Part shown: positions 41,015 through 49,595 of the stretch, piece after piece
Position numbering within the stretch: position 1 is the stretch's first letter
How the letters are laid out: every line of letters begins with the position of its first letter
Assembly: GCA_902788805.1 (NCBI GenBank)
Contig: CADALO010000001.1
Coordinates: 248,001 to 312,000, forward strand
Direction: 5' to 3'
DNA length: 64,000 bases
From: an uncultured Bacteroidota bacterium
GTDB taxonomy: Bacteria; Bacteroidota; Bacteroidia; Bacteroidales; P3
Translations under genes and position numbers: made by a program
The notes under the pieces: model-generated
Told to the model about the DNA's origin: nothing
Seen by the model: the letters and a program-made list of their open reading frames with translations, nothing else
The model's database searches: none

Positions 41015-42346
41015 ATGACCGAAACGCCGGTGCCGCGTCTGGTGCTGCGGCTGGCGGTGCCGTCGATGGTGAGTATGGTCGTGACGGCATTGTATAATGT
41101 CGTCGACGCGGCCTTTGTGGGCCACCTCTCGACCGAGGCGACGGCAGGTATTGGCATCTCGTTTGCCTATATGACTTTCATTCAAGCTGTTGGTTTTTTC
41201 TTTGGCCACGGCTCGGGCAATCATATTTCGCGGGCGCTTGGTGCACGGCAGATAGACGATGCCGAGACGATGGCTGCTGTGGGCTTCTTTACTCCGCTGA
41301 TACTTGGGCTCGTAGCCACGGCGGTGGGGCTTTTGTTCCTGCCTCAGCTTGCAGTGCTGCTTGGTGCCACGCCCGACGTGGTGCCTTACGCTTGCAGCTA
41401 TTTGCGCTACATACTGATTGCCACTCCGTTTATGATGTCGGCGCTGGTGCTAAACAACCAGCTTCGACTGCAGGGCAATGCGCGGTTCGGTATGATTGGC
41501 ATCGTGAGCGGTGCCGTGCTCAACATAGTTCTCGACCCGCTGTTTATCTTTGTGCTCGACCTTGGTGTCGCGGGCGCATCCATCGCAACGGCTGTAAGCC
41601 AGATGTTTGCTTGGGGACTGCTGCTGTGGGGCACCACGCGCGACGAATCGGTCCATATTCGTTTGGCCAAATTCAAACCGAGCTTCGGCTGCTACAAGGA
41701 GATTGTGGCGGGTGGCCTGCCGTCGCTTTTCCGTCAGGCATTCAACTGTGTATCTGTGATTATGCTCAACTTCGCGGCTTCCAAGTATGCACCTGCGGGT
41801 CAGGCAGCGTCGTCGATTGCAGCCTTTGCAATCGTGTCGCGCACCACTATGTTCGCTTTCTCGCTGATTTTAGGCTTCACGCAGGGCTTTCAGCCGGTCT
41901 GCGGCTTCAACTACGGTGCCCACAAATATGGGCGTGTGCGTCAGTCCTACCTCTTTGCCTTTTCGGTGTCGGCGGCAATGCTGACGTTGCTTTCGGCTCT
42001 GGGCTTTATCTTTGCGCCACAGATTATTGCCGTGTTCCGCGACGAGGATCCTGCTTTGCTTGCCATAGGCACTGCCGCCCTGCGCTGGCAATGTGTAGTC
42101 TTCCCGCTTTGCACGCTCAGCACCTCTACCAATATGCTGTTCCAGAACATCCGTATGACGTTCCCGGCCACGCTGCTGGCCATAGGACGCCAAGGTCTGT
42201 TCTTTGTTCCGGCCATTCTTGTCCTGCCGCGGATATTTGGGCTGCAGGGCGTTGAAATGACGCAGGCTGTGGCCGATGTGTGCACTTTCTTCCTCTCTCT
42301 GCCTTTCGCGGTGTGGATCAACCGCAAGTTGAAGAGCGAGAGTTGA
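41015..42346 (+). CDS. MATE family efflux transporter
   Basis: A 443-residue multidrug and toxin extrusion-type exporter of the inner membrane with about 12 transmembrane segments in two homologous halves. Family segments include LAVPSMVSMVVTALYNVVDA near the N-terminus, GNHISRALGARQIDDAE, and the second-half counterpart GFTQGFQPVCGFNYGAHKYG. Substrate and coupling ion are not predictable. The ATG at 41015 is preferred; a TTG at 40988 is in frame. It follows the DegQ-like gene closely. Confidence 0.92.
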   Translation: MTETPVPRLVLRLAVPSMVSMVVTALYNVVDAAFVGHLSTEATAGIGISFAYMTFIQAVGFFFGHGSGNHISRALGARQIDDAETMAAVGFFTPLILGLVATAVGLLFLPQLAVLLGATPDVVPYACSYLRYILIATPFMMSALVLNNQLRLQGNARFGMIGIVSGAVLNIVLDPLFIFVLDLGVAGASIATAVSQMFAWGLLLWGTTRDESVHIRLAKFKPSFGCYKEIVAGGLPSLFRQAFNCVSVIMLNFAASKYAPAGQAASSIAAFAIVSRTTMFAFSLILGFTQGFQPVCGFNYGAHKYGRVRQSYLFAFSVSAAMLTLLSALGFIFAPQIIAVFRDEDPALLAIGTAALRWQCVVFPLCTLSTSTNMLFQNIRMTFPATLLAIGRQGLFFVPAILVLPRIFGLQGVEMTQAVADVCTFFLSLPFAVWINRKLKSES

Positions 42347-42360
42347 TTACGGTATAATAT

Positions 42361-42387
42361 TAAAGCCGCCCCTGCGGGGCGGCTTTA
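42361..42387. terminator. Hairpin between the convergent MATE and hutH genes
   Basis: A perfect 12-bp stem, taaagccgcccc/ggggcggcttta, with a tgc loop. T runs are short, but the position between two convergent genes fits a bidirectional terminator. Confidence 0.75.
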
Positions 42388-42408
42388 ACTATGTCGTTAG
42401 CCTCTTTC

Positions 42409-43911
42409 TTATTCGGCTATCTGCATCTCTTGCAGGAACTTGACGCTGGCGTGGATGTGCTTGTACATAACCTCGTCGATGTCGACAAAGTTGACGGCCT
42501 TGCGGAAGCCGGCAAACATATCCTCGATGAACGGGCTGCTCTTCAGGCCTTCCTGATGGCGGAACTCCAGTGCCTGCGCTGCGTTGAACAGCTCGATGGC
42601 AAGCACGCGCTCGGTGTTCTCGCACACGCGGTAGCACTTGGTGGCAGCGTTGCCGCCCATACTCACCAGGTCTTCCTGGTTCTGGCTGCTGGGGATGCTG
42701 TCCACGCTGCAGGGCGTGCAGAGTTGTTTCGACTGGCTTACGATAGCGGCAGCGGTGTACTGCGGAATCATAAAACCGCTGTTCAGGCCCGGCTTGGCAA
42801 CGAGGAAGCTCGGCAGACCGCGTTTGGCATCGATAAGCTGGTAGGTGCGACGCTCGCTGATGGCACCAAGTTCGGCAACGGCAATGGCTAAGAAATCAAG
42901 CACCATAGCCAGAGGCTCGCCGTGGAAGTGGCCGCCGCTTATCACCATATCCTCGTCAGGCAGCACGATGGGGTTGTCGGTCGTGGAATTGATCTCGGTC
43001 TCCACCACGCTTGCAACGTAGCGGATAGTGTCCTTTGCCGCACCGTGTACCTGCGGGGCGCAACGGAAGCTGTAAGGATCCTGTACGTGCTCTTTGTGTC
43101 TCTTTATCAGTTCGCTGCCCTCGGTATATTTGCGAACGGCAGCGGCAGTCTCCAACTGACCTTTGTGCGGACGCACGAGATGCAGGCTTTCATAGAAAGG
43201 TTCTATACGGCCATCGAAGGCGTCAAGGCTCAGGCTCAGTATCATATCGGCCTGACGGCTCAGACGCTGCGCCTTAAGCAGGCTCCAGACAGCGTAGCTG
43301 CTCATAAACTGAGTGCCGTTGAGAAGGGCCAGACCTTCTTTGCTCTGCAGCTCGATCGGTTGCCAGCCTTTGGCGGCATATACCTCGGTTGCCTCGCAGC
43401 GGCGGCCTTTCCAGTAGACCTCACCCATACCAAGCACCGAAGGCAGCATCAGGTTGGCGAGCGGACACAGGTCGCCGCTGGCGCCAAGGCTGCCCTGCTG
43501 GTATACAACAGGCAGTATGTCATCATTGAAGCAGTCGACAAGACGCTGCACGGTCTGAAGCTGGGCACCGCTGTAACCGAAGCAGAAGTTCTGCACTTTC
43601 AACAGAAGCATCAGTTTCACAACTTCTTGAGGCACCTCGTCACCGACGCCGCAGGCGTGGCTCATCACCAGATTGCGCTGCAGCTGGCTGAGCTGCTCCT
43701 TGCTGATGCTGATGTTGCAAAGGCTGCCGAAGCCAGTCGTTACGCCGTAGATGGGCTCTTTCTGGGTTTCCATCTTGCGGTTCAAGTAGTTGCGGCATTT
43801 CTCTATTCTGCCCTTAGCCTCGTCGCTCAGGGCAATTGTCATATTCTTGTCAATGATTTCACCGACCATTGCTATGGTCAGAGGCTTTTCAGGTGTGATA
43901 TAATGAGTCAT
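42409..43911 (-). CDS. hutH: Histidine ammonia-lyase
   Basis: A 500-residue aromatic amino acid ammonia-lyase of the MIO type. The self-cyclising triad Ala144-Ser145-Gly146 is in GSLGASGDLCPLAN. His85 in LVMSHACGVGDEV is at the place of the substrate-binding His typical of histidine lyases, which favours HutH over phenylalanine or tyrosine lyase. It converts histidine to urocanate and ammonia. hutU, hutI and other hut genes are absent from the window. Terminator hairpin shared with MATE. Confidence 0.92.
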   Translation of the reverse strand: MTHYITPEKPLTIAMVGEIIDKNMTIALSDEAKGRIEKCRNYLNRKMETQKEPIYGVTTGFGSLCNISISKEQLSQLQRNLVMSHACGVGDEVPQEVVKLMLLLKVQNFCFGYSGAQLQTVQRLVDCFNDDILPVVYQQGSLGASGDLCPLANLMLPSVLGMGEVYWKGRRCEATEVYAAKGWQPIELQSKEGLALLNGTQFMSSYAVWSLLKAQRLSRQADMILSLSLDAFDGRIEPFYESLHLVRPHKGQLETAAAVRKYTEGSELIKRHKEHVQDPYSFRCAPQVHGAAKDTIRYVASVVETEINSTTDNPIVLPDEDMVISGGHFHGEPLAMVLDFLAIAVAELGAISERRTYQLIDAKRGLPSFLVAKPGLNSGFMIPQYTAAAIVSQSKQLCTPCSVDSIPSSQNQEDLVSMGGNAATKCYRVCENTERVLAIELFNAAQALEFRHQEGLKSSPFIEDMFAGFRKAVNFVDIDEVMYKHIHASVKFLQEMQIAE

Positions 43912-43946
43912 CTTGAGTGTATTTCAGTTGTTGGTAATCAGTTTCT

Positions 43947-44759
43947 TTAAATTTCACACATATCAGCGATGGTGTCGTCGACCAGTATACGGCCGCAGTG
44001 CTCGCAGACAATCACTTTCTTGTGCATCTTGATTTCAGTCTGACGCTGGGGTGGAATCTTGCTGAAGCAGCCGCCACAGGCGTCGCGGTCGATCGTTACC
44101 ACGGCCAGACCGTTGCGTGCGGCGTTGCGGATACGCTTGTAGGCTGTCAGGTAGCGCGGCTCGATAAAGTGCTCTTGCTCCTCCGACTTGATGCGCAGAC
44201 GTTCCTCGTCCTTCTCGGTCTCCTTGATGATGTCGCCCAATTCGTTCTTCTTCACTTCCAGGTCTTTGCGGCGGTTTTCAAGCAACAACTCTGCTGCGGC
44301 GATGTGCTGCTGCAGTTCCTTGATGTGTGCGGCGTCCTCTTTCATACGGCGCTCGCAGAGCTGAATCTGCAGGCCGGTATATTCGATCTCCTTGTTAATG
44401 GCCTCGAACTCGCGGTTGTTGCGCACATTGTCCTGCTGCTTCTGGTATTTCTTGGTCATTTCGTTGTGCTCGGCAATCTCGCTCTTCTCGGCAGCCATCT
44501 TCTGGTTGGTAGCCTCTATCTCACTGTTAAAGTTCTGAATGCGAGTCTCCAAACCGGCAATCTCATCTTCCAGATCCTCTATGGCCTGGGGCAGCTCTCC
44601 GCGGATAATCTTAATCTTGTCTATCTCAGAATCAACCCTTTGCAGTGTATACAGAGCCACAAGGCGCTTTTCTACAGCCACATCAACATCAAGAGGACGT
44701 ACCACTTGCTGTACCTCTTCCTCTACAGTTTCTTTTTTCGTTGTCACTTTTTTTGCCAT
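43947..44759 (-). CDS. Coiled-coil protein with C4 zinc ribbon (PF02591 type)
   Basis: A 270-residue protein. The N-terminal 40 residues are Lys/Glu/Thr-rich; residues about 45-205 form a long coiled coil; the C-terminus has four zinc cysteines in ACGGCFSKIPP (Cys228, Cys231) and CEHCGRILVDD (Cys252, Cys255). This matches the DUF164/C4-type zinc ribbon family, often encoded next to Nif3-family genes, as here. Function is not settled. A minus-strand taaatttg box at about 44922-44929, inside the end of the Nif3 gene, could be its promoter, though co-transcription with Nif3 is equally likely. Confidence 0.9.
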   Translation of the reverse strand: MAKKVTTKKETVEEEVQQVVRPLDVDVAVEKRLVALYTLQRVDSEIDKIKIIRGELPQAIEDLEDEIAGLETRIQNFNSEIEATNQKMAAEKSEIAEHNEMTKKYQKQQDNVRNNREFEAINKEIEYTGLQIQLCERRMKEDAAHIKELQQHIAAAELLLENRRKDLEVKKNELGDIIKETEKDEERLRIKSEEQEHFIEPRYLTAYKRIRNAARNGLAVVTIDRDACGGCFSKIPPQRQTEIKMHKKVIVCEHCGRILVDDTIADMCEI

Positions 44760-44863
44760 TTTATATTTATTTTTTAGTTTTTCCCTTCAAAGTTCGGCCC
44801 ACTTTCTCGCAAATCGCTCTCCTTTTCCGTGCCGTTTCCGGCGTTTATTGTGCTGTGTTTGAA

Positions 44864-45958
44864 TTATATATAATATATATAACCTCTGTCGTGTTCCGAA
44901 ATTCGGCAGGCAAATTTACTAAATTTTTCTGAAATTACACTACAAATTAATTCTTTTGCAAATCTTTCGCTTTCGTAGTGGCCGATGTCCACCAGAACGA
45001 TGTCGCCTCCAGCGGCTTGGAAGTCGTGGTATTTCAAGTCGCCCGTCAGATATACGTCGGCGCTGCAGCTCTTGGCATCGCCCATCAGGAAACTGCCCGA
45101 GCCGCCGCACACAGCCACACGCTTCACCTTGTTCAGGCACAGTTCCGAGCAGCGCAGGACTTTAAGCCCCGTCACTTGCTTCACCATCTCCAGGAAGTCG
45201 TACATAGGCATCTCCTCGCCAAGCTCGCCGACCATACCGGCGCCGACACTCATTAGCTTGTTGGCCAGCGGAATACAGTCGTAGGCTGGCTCCTCGTAGG
45301 GGTGCGCCTTGAGCAATTTGCCGATCAGCCGTCCTTCGATGCGGCTCTCGTAAATCACCTCGATGCGTGTCTCGCCTTCGCGGTGTAGCTCGCCGATGCT
45401 GCCGCAATAGGGGTTGCATCCTTCGCCAGCGCGGAACGTGCCGGTACCGACACTGTTGTAACTGCAACAGTCGTAGGCTCCTATGCCTCCTGCACCGGCT
45501 GCGAACAATGCTTCGCGCACTTCATCGGCCTTGTCTTTAGGGACGTATGTCACCAGCTTGCGCAGCGCGCCGCTTACAGGCCTCAGCACCTTGCAGCGTT
45601 CCAGTCCCAACTGGCGGCACAAAACACCGTTCACGCCCCAGTCCAGATTGTCGAGGTTGGTATGTGCGGCGTAGGCACCTATGCCGTTCTCAATCAGTCG
45701 TGTAACGAGTCGTCCTGCCTCGTCGCCGGTGGTGATGCGTTTCATACCTCCGAAAATCAGCGGGTGGTGGCTTACAATCAGATTGGCGCCGGTCTCAATG
45801 GCTTCGTCCACAACGCTTTCGGTTACATCGAGCGCCACCAGTACGCCTGTCACCTCACGTTCCAGGTCGCCGACCAGGAATCCGGCGTTGTCGTACGACT
45901 CCTGATAAACGGGTAAGAATCTGCTGTTCAGATACTCAACAACTTCTCGTGTCTTCAT
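44864..45958 (-). CDS. Nif3-like dinuclear metal centre protein
   Basis: A 364-residue member of the Nif3/YbgI (DUF34) family, which forms hexameric rings with a two-metal site. Metal-binding residues are seen in NLIVSHHPLIFGG (two His) and near the C-terminus in VDIGHYESERFA (His and Glu). The central insert (about 125-230, VTYVPKDKADEVREALFAAG) is the PII-like domain of the longer form. Role unresolved; GTP cyclohydrolase-like activity has been suggested for relatives. The ATG at 45958 is chosen; the open frame continues upstream through the palindrome at 46082-46194, which cannot be coding. The zinc-ribbon gene lies 104 bp downstream. Confidence 0.92.
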   Translation of the reverse strand: MKTREVVEYLNSRFLPVYQESYDNAGFLVGDLEREVTGVLVALDVTESVVDEAIETGANLIVSHHPLIFGGMKRITTGDEAGRLVTRLIENGIGAYAAHTNLDNLDWGVNGVLCRQLGLERCKVLRPVSGALRKLVTYVPKDKADEVREALFAAGAGGIGAYDCCSYNSVGTGTFRAGEGCNPYCGSIGELHREGETRIEVIYESRIEGRLIGKLLKAHPYEEPAYDCIPLANKLMSVGAGMVGELGEEMPMYDFLEMVKQVTGLKVLRCSELCLNKVKRVAVCGGSGSFLMGDAKSCSADVYLTGDLKYHDFQAAGGDIVLVDIGHYESERFAKELICSVISEKFSKFACRISEHDRGYIYYI

Positions 45959-46081
45959 AGAAATGGTTTTTGTCGTGCCTCGGGTTATGTCCCGATGCAA
46001 ACGCAATAACTGCATTTCCGGTTTTTTATTGTACAGGCAGCGGACGAAAACCGTTAATAATCCGTTTTTTGCTGCCACCAG

Positions 46082-46194
46082 GTCCGTTCGTTGTCCAGTC
46101 GTTGTCCAGTTGTTGTCCAGTTGTTGTCCAGTCATTGACTGGACAACAACTGGACAACGAGCGGACAACGACTGGACAACGATCGGGAACGGAC
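46082..46194. repeat. Long intergenic palindrome, sub-family B, copy 1
   Basis: A 113-bp palindrome centred on cagtcattgactg. The left arm has four 11-bp units in perfect register (cgttgtccagt at 46089, 46100; tgttgtccagt at 46111, 46122). The right arm has four complementary units (actggacaac type), one of them changed to agcggacaacg. The outer ends gtccgtt/aacggac also pair. It lies between divergent Nif3 and DUF748 genes. It ends 72 bp before the -33 box of the plus-strand promoter. The remainder of the 364-bp gap is AT-rich leader sequence. Confidence 0.94.
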
Positions 46195-46266
46195 TTTTTT
46201 CGATGCGAGTGTGAAAGCGTTGCCAGTAGCTTAAAATTCAGTTTTTTTTCATTTGCATAACTTATT

Positions 46267-46297
46267 TTTGCAAAATAATACTTTTTTATTATTTTTG
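46267..46297 (+). promoter_or_regulatory. Promoter of the DUF748 gene
   Basis: TTTG at 46267-46270, 19-bp spacer, tatttttg at 46290-46297: consensus fit, about 25 bp before the start codon. A second tatttttg occurs at 46263-46270. Confidence 0.7.
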
Positions 46298-46322
46298 CAT
46301 TTTTGAAACAAGTAGGCATTAT

Positions 46323-48602
46323 ATGAAAAAGTGGTTGAAAATCACGCTGATAATCGTGGCGAGCATATTGTTGCTGCTCGTTATTGTACTCTCTGTGGCC
46401 CCGCACATAGCGAAGGGCTACGTCAACCGTCACGGCAAGGAACTCATAGGGCGCGAAATAAGGGTCGAGAAACTGCGGCTCAACGCGCTGAGCGGCCGCG
46501 TGCGCATCTATGACCTCACGGTCTTTGAGGATGACGGCACCACGGCATTTTTCTCGTTCGATACGCTCGACGTGTCGGTCAAGCTGCGCAAACTGCTTGC
46601 CAATGAGCTTTATGTGCGCCACATCACGTTGGCCGAGCCGCGTATAAGGGTGATTCAGGATGGCGACCGCTTCAACTTCAGCTCCATTATCGACCACTTT
46701 GCGTCGGACGACGATGAGACGGACGACGATACGACGTCGAGCAACTGGCGTTTCGGCTTTTATAAGATACGTCTGTCGGAGGGCGAAATCTACTATGCCG
46801 ACCCGAAGTTGGGAGGTGAGTGGGATCTTAAGAATTTGAATATCAAAGTGCCCGGAGTGTACTTCGATGGCTCGGAAAACACCGATGCCGGCCTGGCGCT
46901 GAAGCTTGCCGACGGCGGTACGCTGCGCACCGAGGCGTCGCTCAATATGGACAACAACGACTTCGCGGTGGATTTGGATTTGGAGCAGTTTGCCATCTCC
47001 AACGCCCGCGCATATCTGGCCGACATAATGAACGTGGGCAAGATGGAGGGACAGTTGGATGCTGATATTCAGGTGAAAGGCAACCTGAACGACATCTTGA
47101 GGATGAACATTGGCGGCAAGGTCGACTTGAGTGGTGTCGACATCCGCGACACGAAGAAAGAGCAGGTGTTGGCCTGCAACAAACTGTCGGTCGACGTGAA
47201 CCGCATCAATGTGAAAGAGAATCTGTATGATGTCAAGACGGTGATGATTGACGGTCTTACGTCGCACTTCGACTTATACAAGGACGGCAGCAATTTCTCG
47301 CGGCTTTTCGCTGTCGGCTCTTCTGACGAGAAACAGGCTGAGACCCAACCTAATGCCGAGCCTGCCGCCGCCGAAACGACCGCCGAGCAGTCGTCGCCGG
47401 CCAAGCCGTTCGACCTGCGTGTGGGCAAGTTGGCGTTGCGCGACGCCGAGTTCACATTCAACGACTATTCGCTGCCCGACGCTTTCTCGTTCCCCGTCAA
47501 GAAGCTGAACGTCAGCGCTGAGAACATTTCTTCGCTGGGTGACAGCAAGGCTCGCGTGTCGGCTCATCTGCCGCACGGCGGTATGGCGTTCGTGAAATGG
47601 CAAGGCAACATCGACGAGTGGAAGCATCACCAGAACCTTGTGCTGACAATCAAGAACTTGCAGTTAAAAGATTTGTCGCCTTACGCGGTGGCTTATCTCG
47701 GTCATCCGCTGACTGACGGCACCTTCTCGTTCACCAGCGAGAACACCATCCTCAACAGTCAGCTTGAAGGCCGCAACAACCTCGACTTGTTCAACCCCGA
47801 GGTGGGCGAGAAGCGCAAGGATGTGGAGCCTCAGGTCAAGATACCGCTCAAGGCGGCGCTCTATGTGCTTAAGGACAAGGACAATAAGGTGCAGTTCGAC
47901 GTTCCCGTCGCGGGCAATATCGATTCGCCCGAATTCTCTTATATGAAGATTGTGTGGAAGACGCTGGGTAACCTGCTGGTCAAGGTGGCTACGTCGCCCT
48001 TCCGCGCTGTGTCAAAGGCTCTTGGCGTGAGCGGCAACCTCGAGTATATTGCCTTCGACCCGCTGCAGGCGCAGTTCAATTCGGAGCAATACAATACGCT
48101 TAACAAAATGGTCGAGGTGATGCAGTACGACACTTCTATAGTCGTCACGTTCGCTCCGCAGATCAACATCCAGGAGGCTGCCAAGCGGCAGAGCCTCTAT
48201 CTGCTTAAGGAAGAGTATTATATTACGCGGCACCCCGAGAAGGCCAACTCGTCGATTTTGCCGCAGGCAATACTCTATGGCGAGGTGAATGCCATTACGG
48301 TCAAGGACACCGGCTTTGTGTCGTTCCTGCACAGGAAAGGGCTGTCGTCAAAGCGTCCGACCGACAAGGAGGTGCAACGCCTTGCGGAGCGGCTTTATCC
48401 GCACGACGCCGCCATCGAGAGCCTGGCCATCGTGGGTGGCTATCGCGACGAGTTCCTTAAACGCCATTTTGCCGGCCAGGGTATATCAGAAGGTCGCATA
48501 AGCGTTGACACGCCCGACAACAATGCGATGCAGTCGGGATATGTGGTCAATTCGTCGCTGATGGGCGACGAGGGCCTCGACGAGGAGATGGAGGAGGAGT
48601 AA
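46323..48602 (+). CDS. DUF748/AsmA-like inner-membrane-anchored protein
   Basis: A 759-residue protein with one N-terminal transmembrane segment (LKITLIIVASILLLLVIVLS) and a long periplasmic part. The start of the domain (GREIRVEKLRLNALSGRVRI, YDLTVFEDDG, FDTLDVSVKLRKLLANELYV) matches the AsmA/DUF748 pattern shared by bridge-like proteins that move phospholipids between membranes. The later block FNSEQYNTLNKMVEVMQYD is typical of the DUF748 C-terminal region. A disordered Ala/Glu/Thr insert lies at about residues 335-360. The exact role here is inferred from the family only. The TerB-DnaJ gene follows after 36 bp. Confidence 0.85.
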   Translation: MKKWLKITLIIVASILLLLVIVLSVAPHIAKGYVNRHGKELIGREIRVEKLRLNALSGRVRIYDLTVFEDDGTTAFFSFDTLDVSVKLRKLLANELYVRHITLAEPRIRVIQDGDRFNFSSIIDHFASDDDETDDDTTSSNWRFGFYKIRLSEGEIYYADPKLGGEWDLKNLNIKVPGVYFDGSENTDAGLALKLADGGTLRTEASLNMDNNDFAVDLDLEQFAISNARAYLADIMNVGKMEGQLDADIQVKGNLNDILRMNIGGKVDLSGVDIRDTKKEQVLACNKLSVDVNRINVKENLYDVKTVMIDGLTSHFDLYKDGSNFSRLFAVGSSDEKQAETQPNAEPAAAETTAEQSSPAKPFDLRVGKLALRDAEFTFNDYSLPDAFSFPVKKLNVSAENISSLGDSKARVSAHLPHGGMAFVKWQGNIDEWKHHQNLVLTIKNLQLKDLSPYAVAYLGHPLTDGTFSFTSENTILNSQLEGRNNLDLFNPEVGEKRKDVEPQVKIPLKAALYVLKDKDNKVQFDVPVAGNIDSPEFSYMKIVWKTLGNLLVKVATSPFRAVSKALGVSGNLEYIAFDPLQAQFNSEQYNTLNKMVEVMQYDTSIVVTFAPQINIQEAAKRQSLYLLKEEYYITRHPEKANSSILPQAILYGEVNAITVKDTGFVSFLHRKGLSSKRPTDKEVQRLAERLYPHDAAIESLAIVGGYRDEFLKRHFAGQGISEGRISVDTPDNNAMQSGYVVNSSLMGDEGLDEEMEEE

Positions 48603-48638
48603 TGTTGAATTATGAATTTTGAAGATTGAAATTGAATT

Positions 48639-49478
48639 ATGGGAATAGGAAAATGGATACTTACCGGCTTGGGCTGGTCGATGATGGGCCCCATCGGTGG
48701 CATTATAGGATACCTTATAGGCAAGAAACTCGAAAACCGCCAGACAGATGGTTATATCGGCGGCGGTGACTATTCAGGCGGTAATGACGGCAGAACCCAA
48801 CGCAGATATTACAACACCGGCTCGCAGGACGACCTGTCGGCAGCACTGCTGGTGCTTATAGCGGCAGTTATGAATGCCGACAACGAAGTGAAAAAGAGTG
48901 AGTTGACGCTGGTTAAAAGGTTCCTTGTGAGCAACTATGGCGAGGAGAAGGCCAAGGAGTTGCTGCTGAAACTGCGCGACCTGCAGGGGCAGAACATTCC
49001 GGTTGGCGACATCTGCCGCCAAATCAAGCAGAACACCGACTACACGACGCGTTATCATATGCTGGATTTCCTTTTCAGCATAGGTGACGCCGACGGCGAG
49101 ATCACCTATCCGGAGCAGACCGTGCTCCACACCATAAGCAACGGCTTGGGCATCAATGCACGCGACTATCTGTCGATTATGGCACGCCACGTCACCAGTG
49201 GCTTCGGCGGCTTTGGTGGAGGACGCAGCAATGGAGGCTATGGCTCAGGCTCGTCGTCGCATTCGTCGTCGACGAGGAAAGACCCCTACAAAGTGCTTGG
49301 CATCGACAGCTCGGCCACCGAGGATGAGATCAAGAAGGCCTACCGTCGACTGGCGATGAAGTATCATCCCGACAAGGTGGAAGGTATGGGCGAAGAGGTG
49401 AAGAAGAACGCCGAAGCCCAGTTCCGCGAAATCAACGAGGCTTACGAGCAGATCAAAGCCGAGAGAGGGATGAAGTAA
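48639..49478 (+). CDS. TerB-DnaJ (DjlA-like) co-chaperone
   Basis: A 279-residue protein. Residues 1-30 are hydrophobic and Gly-rich ([20 protein letters not shown]), probably a membrane-associated helix. Residues about 62-185 are a TerB-like helical domain ([40 protein letters not shown]). A Ser/Gly linker follows, then a J domain (about 208-275) with the HPD motif at residues 243-245 (KYHPDKVE). This is the DjlA layout: a J protein at the inner membrane that stimulates DnaK. It follows the DUF748 gene closely; a strong terminator comes next. Confidence 0.9.
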   Translation: MGIGKWILTGLGWSMMGPIGGIIGYLIGKKLENRQTDGYIGGGDYSGGNDGRTQRRYYNTGSQDDLSAALLVLIAAVMNADNEVKKSELTLVKRFLVSNYGEEKAKELLLKLRDLQGQNIPVGDICRQIKQNTDYTTRYHMLDFLFSIGDADGEITYPEQTVLHTISNGLGINARDYLSIMARHVTSGFGGFGGGRSNGGYGSGSSSHSSSTRKDPYKVLGIDSSATEDEIKKAYRRLAMKYHPDKVEGMGEEVKKNAEAQFREINEAYEQIKAERGMK

Positions 49479-49490
49479 TAAAAAAGGATT

Positions 49491-49550
49491 AAAACAGGGG
49501 GTTGAATAGGACAATAGAAAGACTTTTGTCCTATTCACCCCCCTGTTTTT
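49491..49550. terminator. Long terminator hairpin
   Basis: A 24-bp stem with one mismatch (aaaacagggggttgaatagg... with its complement ...ctattcacccccctgtttt) and an 11-base loop, with A and T runs outside. It separates convergent genes and is unusually long for a terminator. Confidence 0.85.
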
Positions 49551-49595
49551 ACTTCCACCTGATATTATTGTTTTACTCCTGTTAAGAGGAATGTC

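Noticed and set aside
39548-41224. 558-residue minus-strand open frame
   Set aside because: It covers the palindrome and the antisense of the DegQ-like gene; the palindrome part translates to a repetitive Tyr/Cys/Ile string.
46026-47267. 413-residue minus-strand open frame
   Set aside because: It is antisense to the DUF748 gene and passes through the palindrome at 46082-46194; no signal peptide or known domain.
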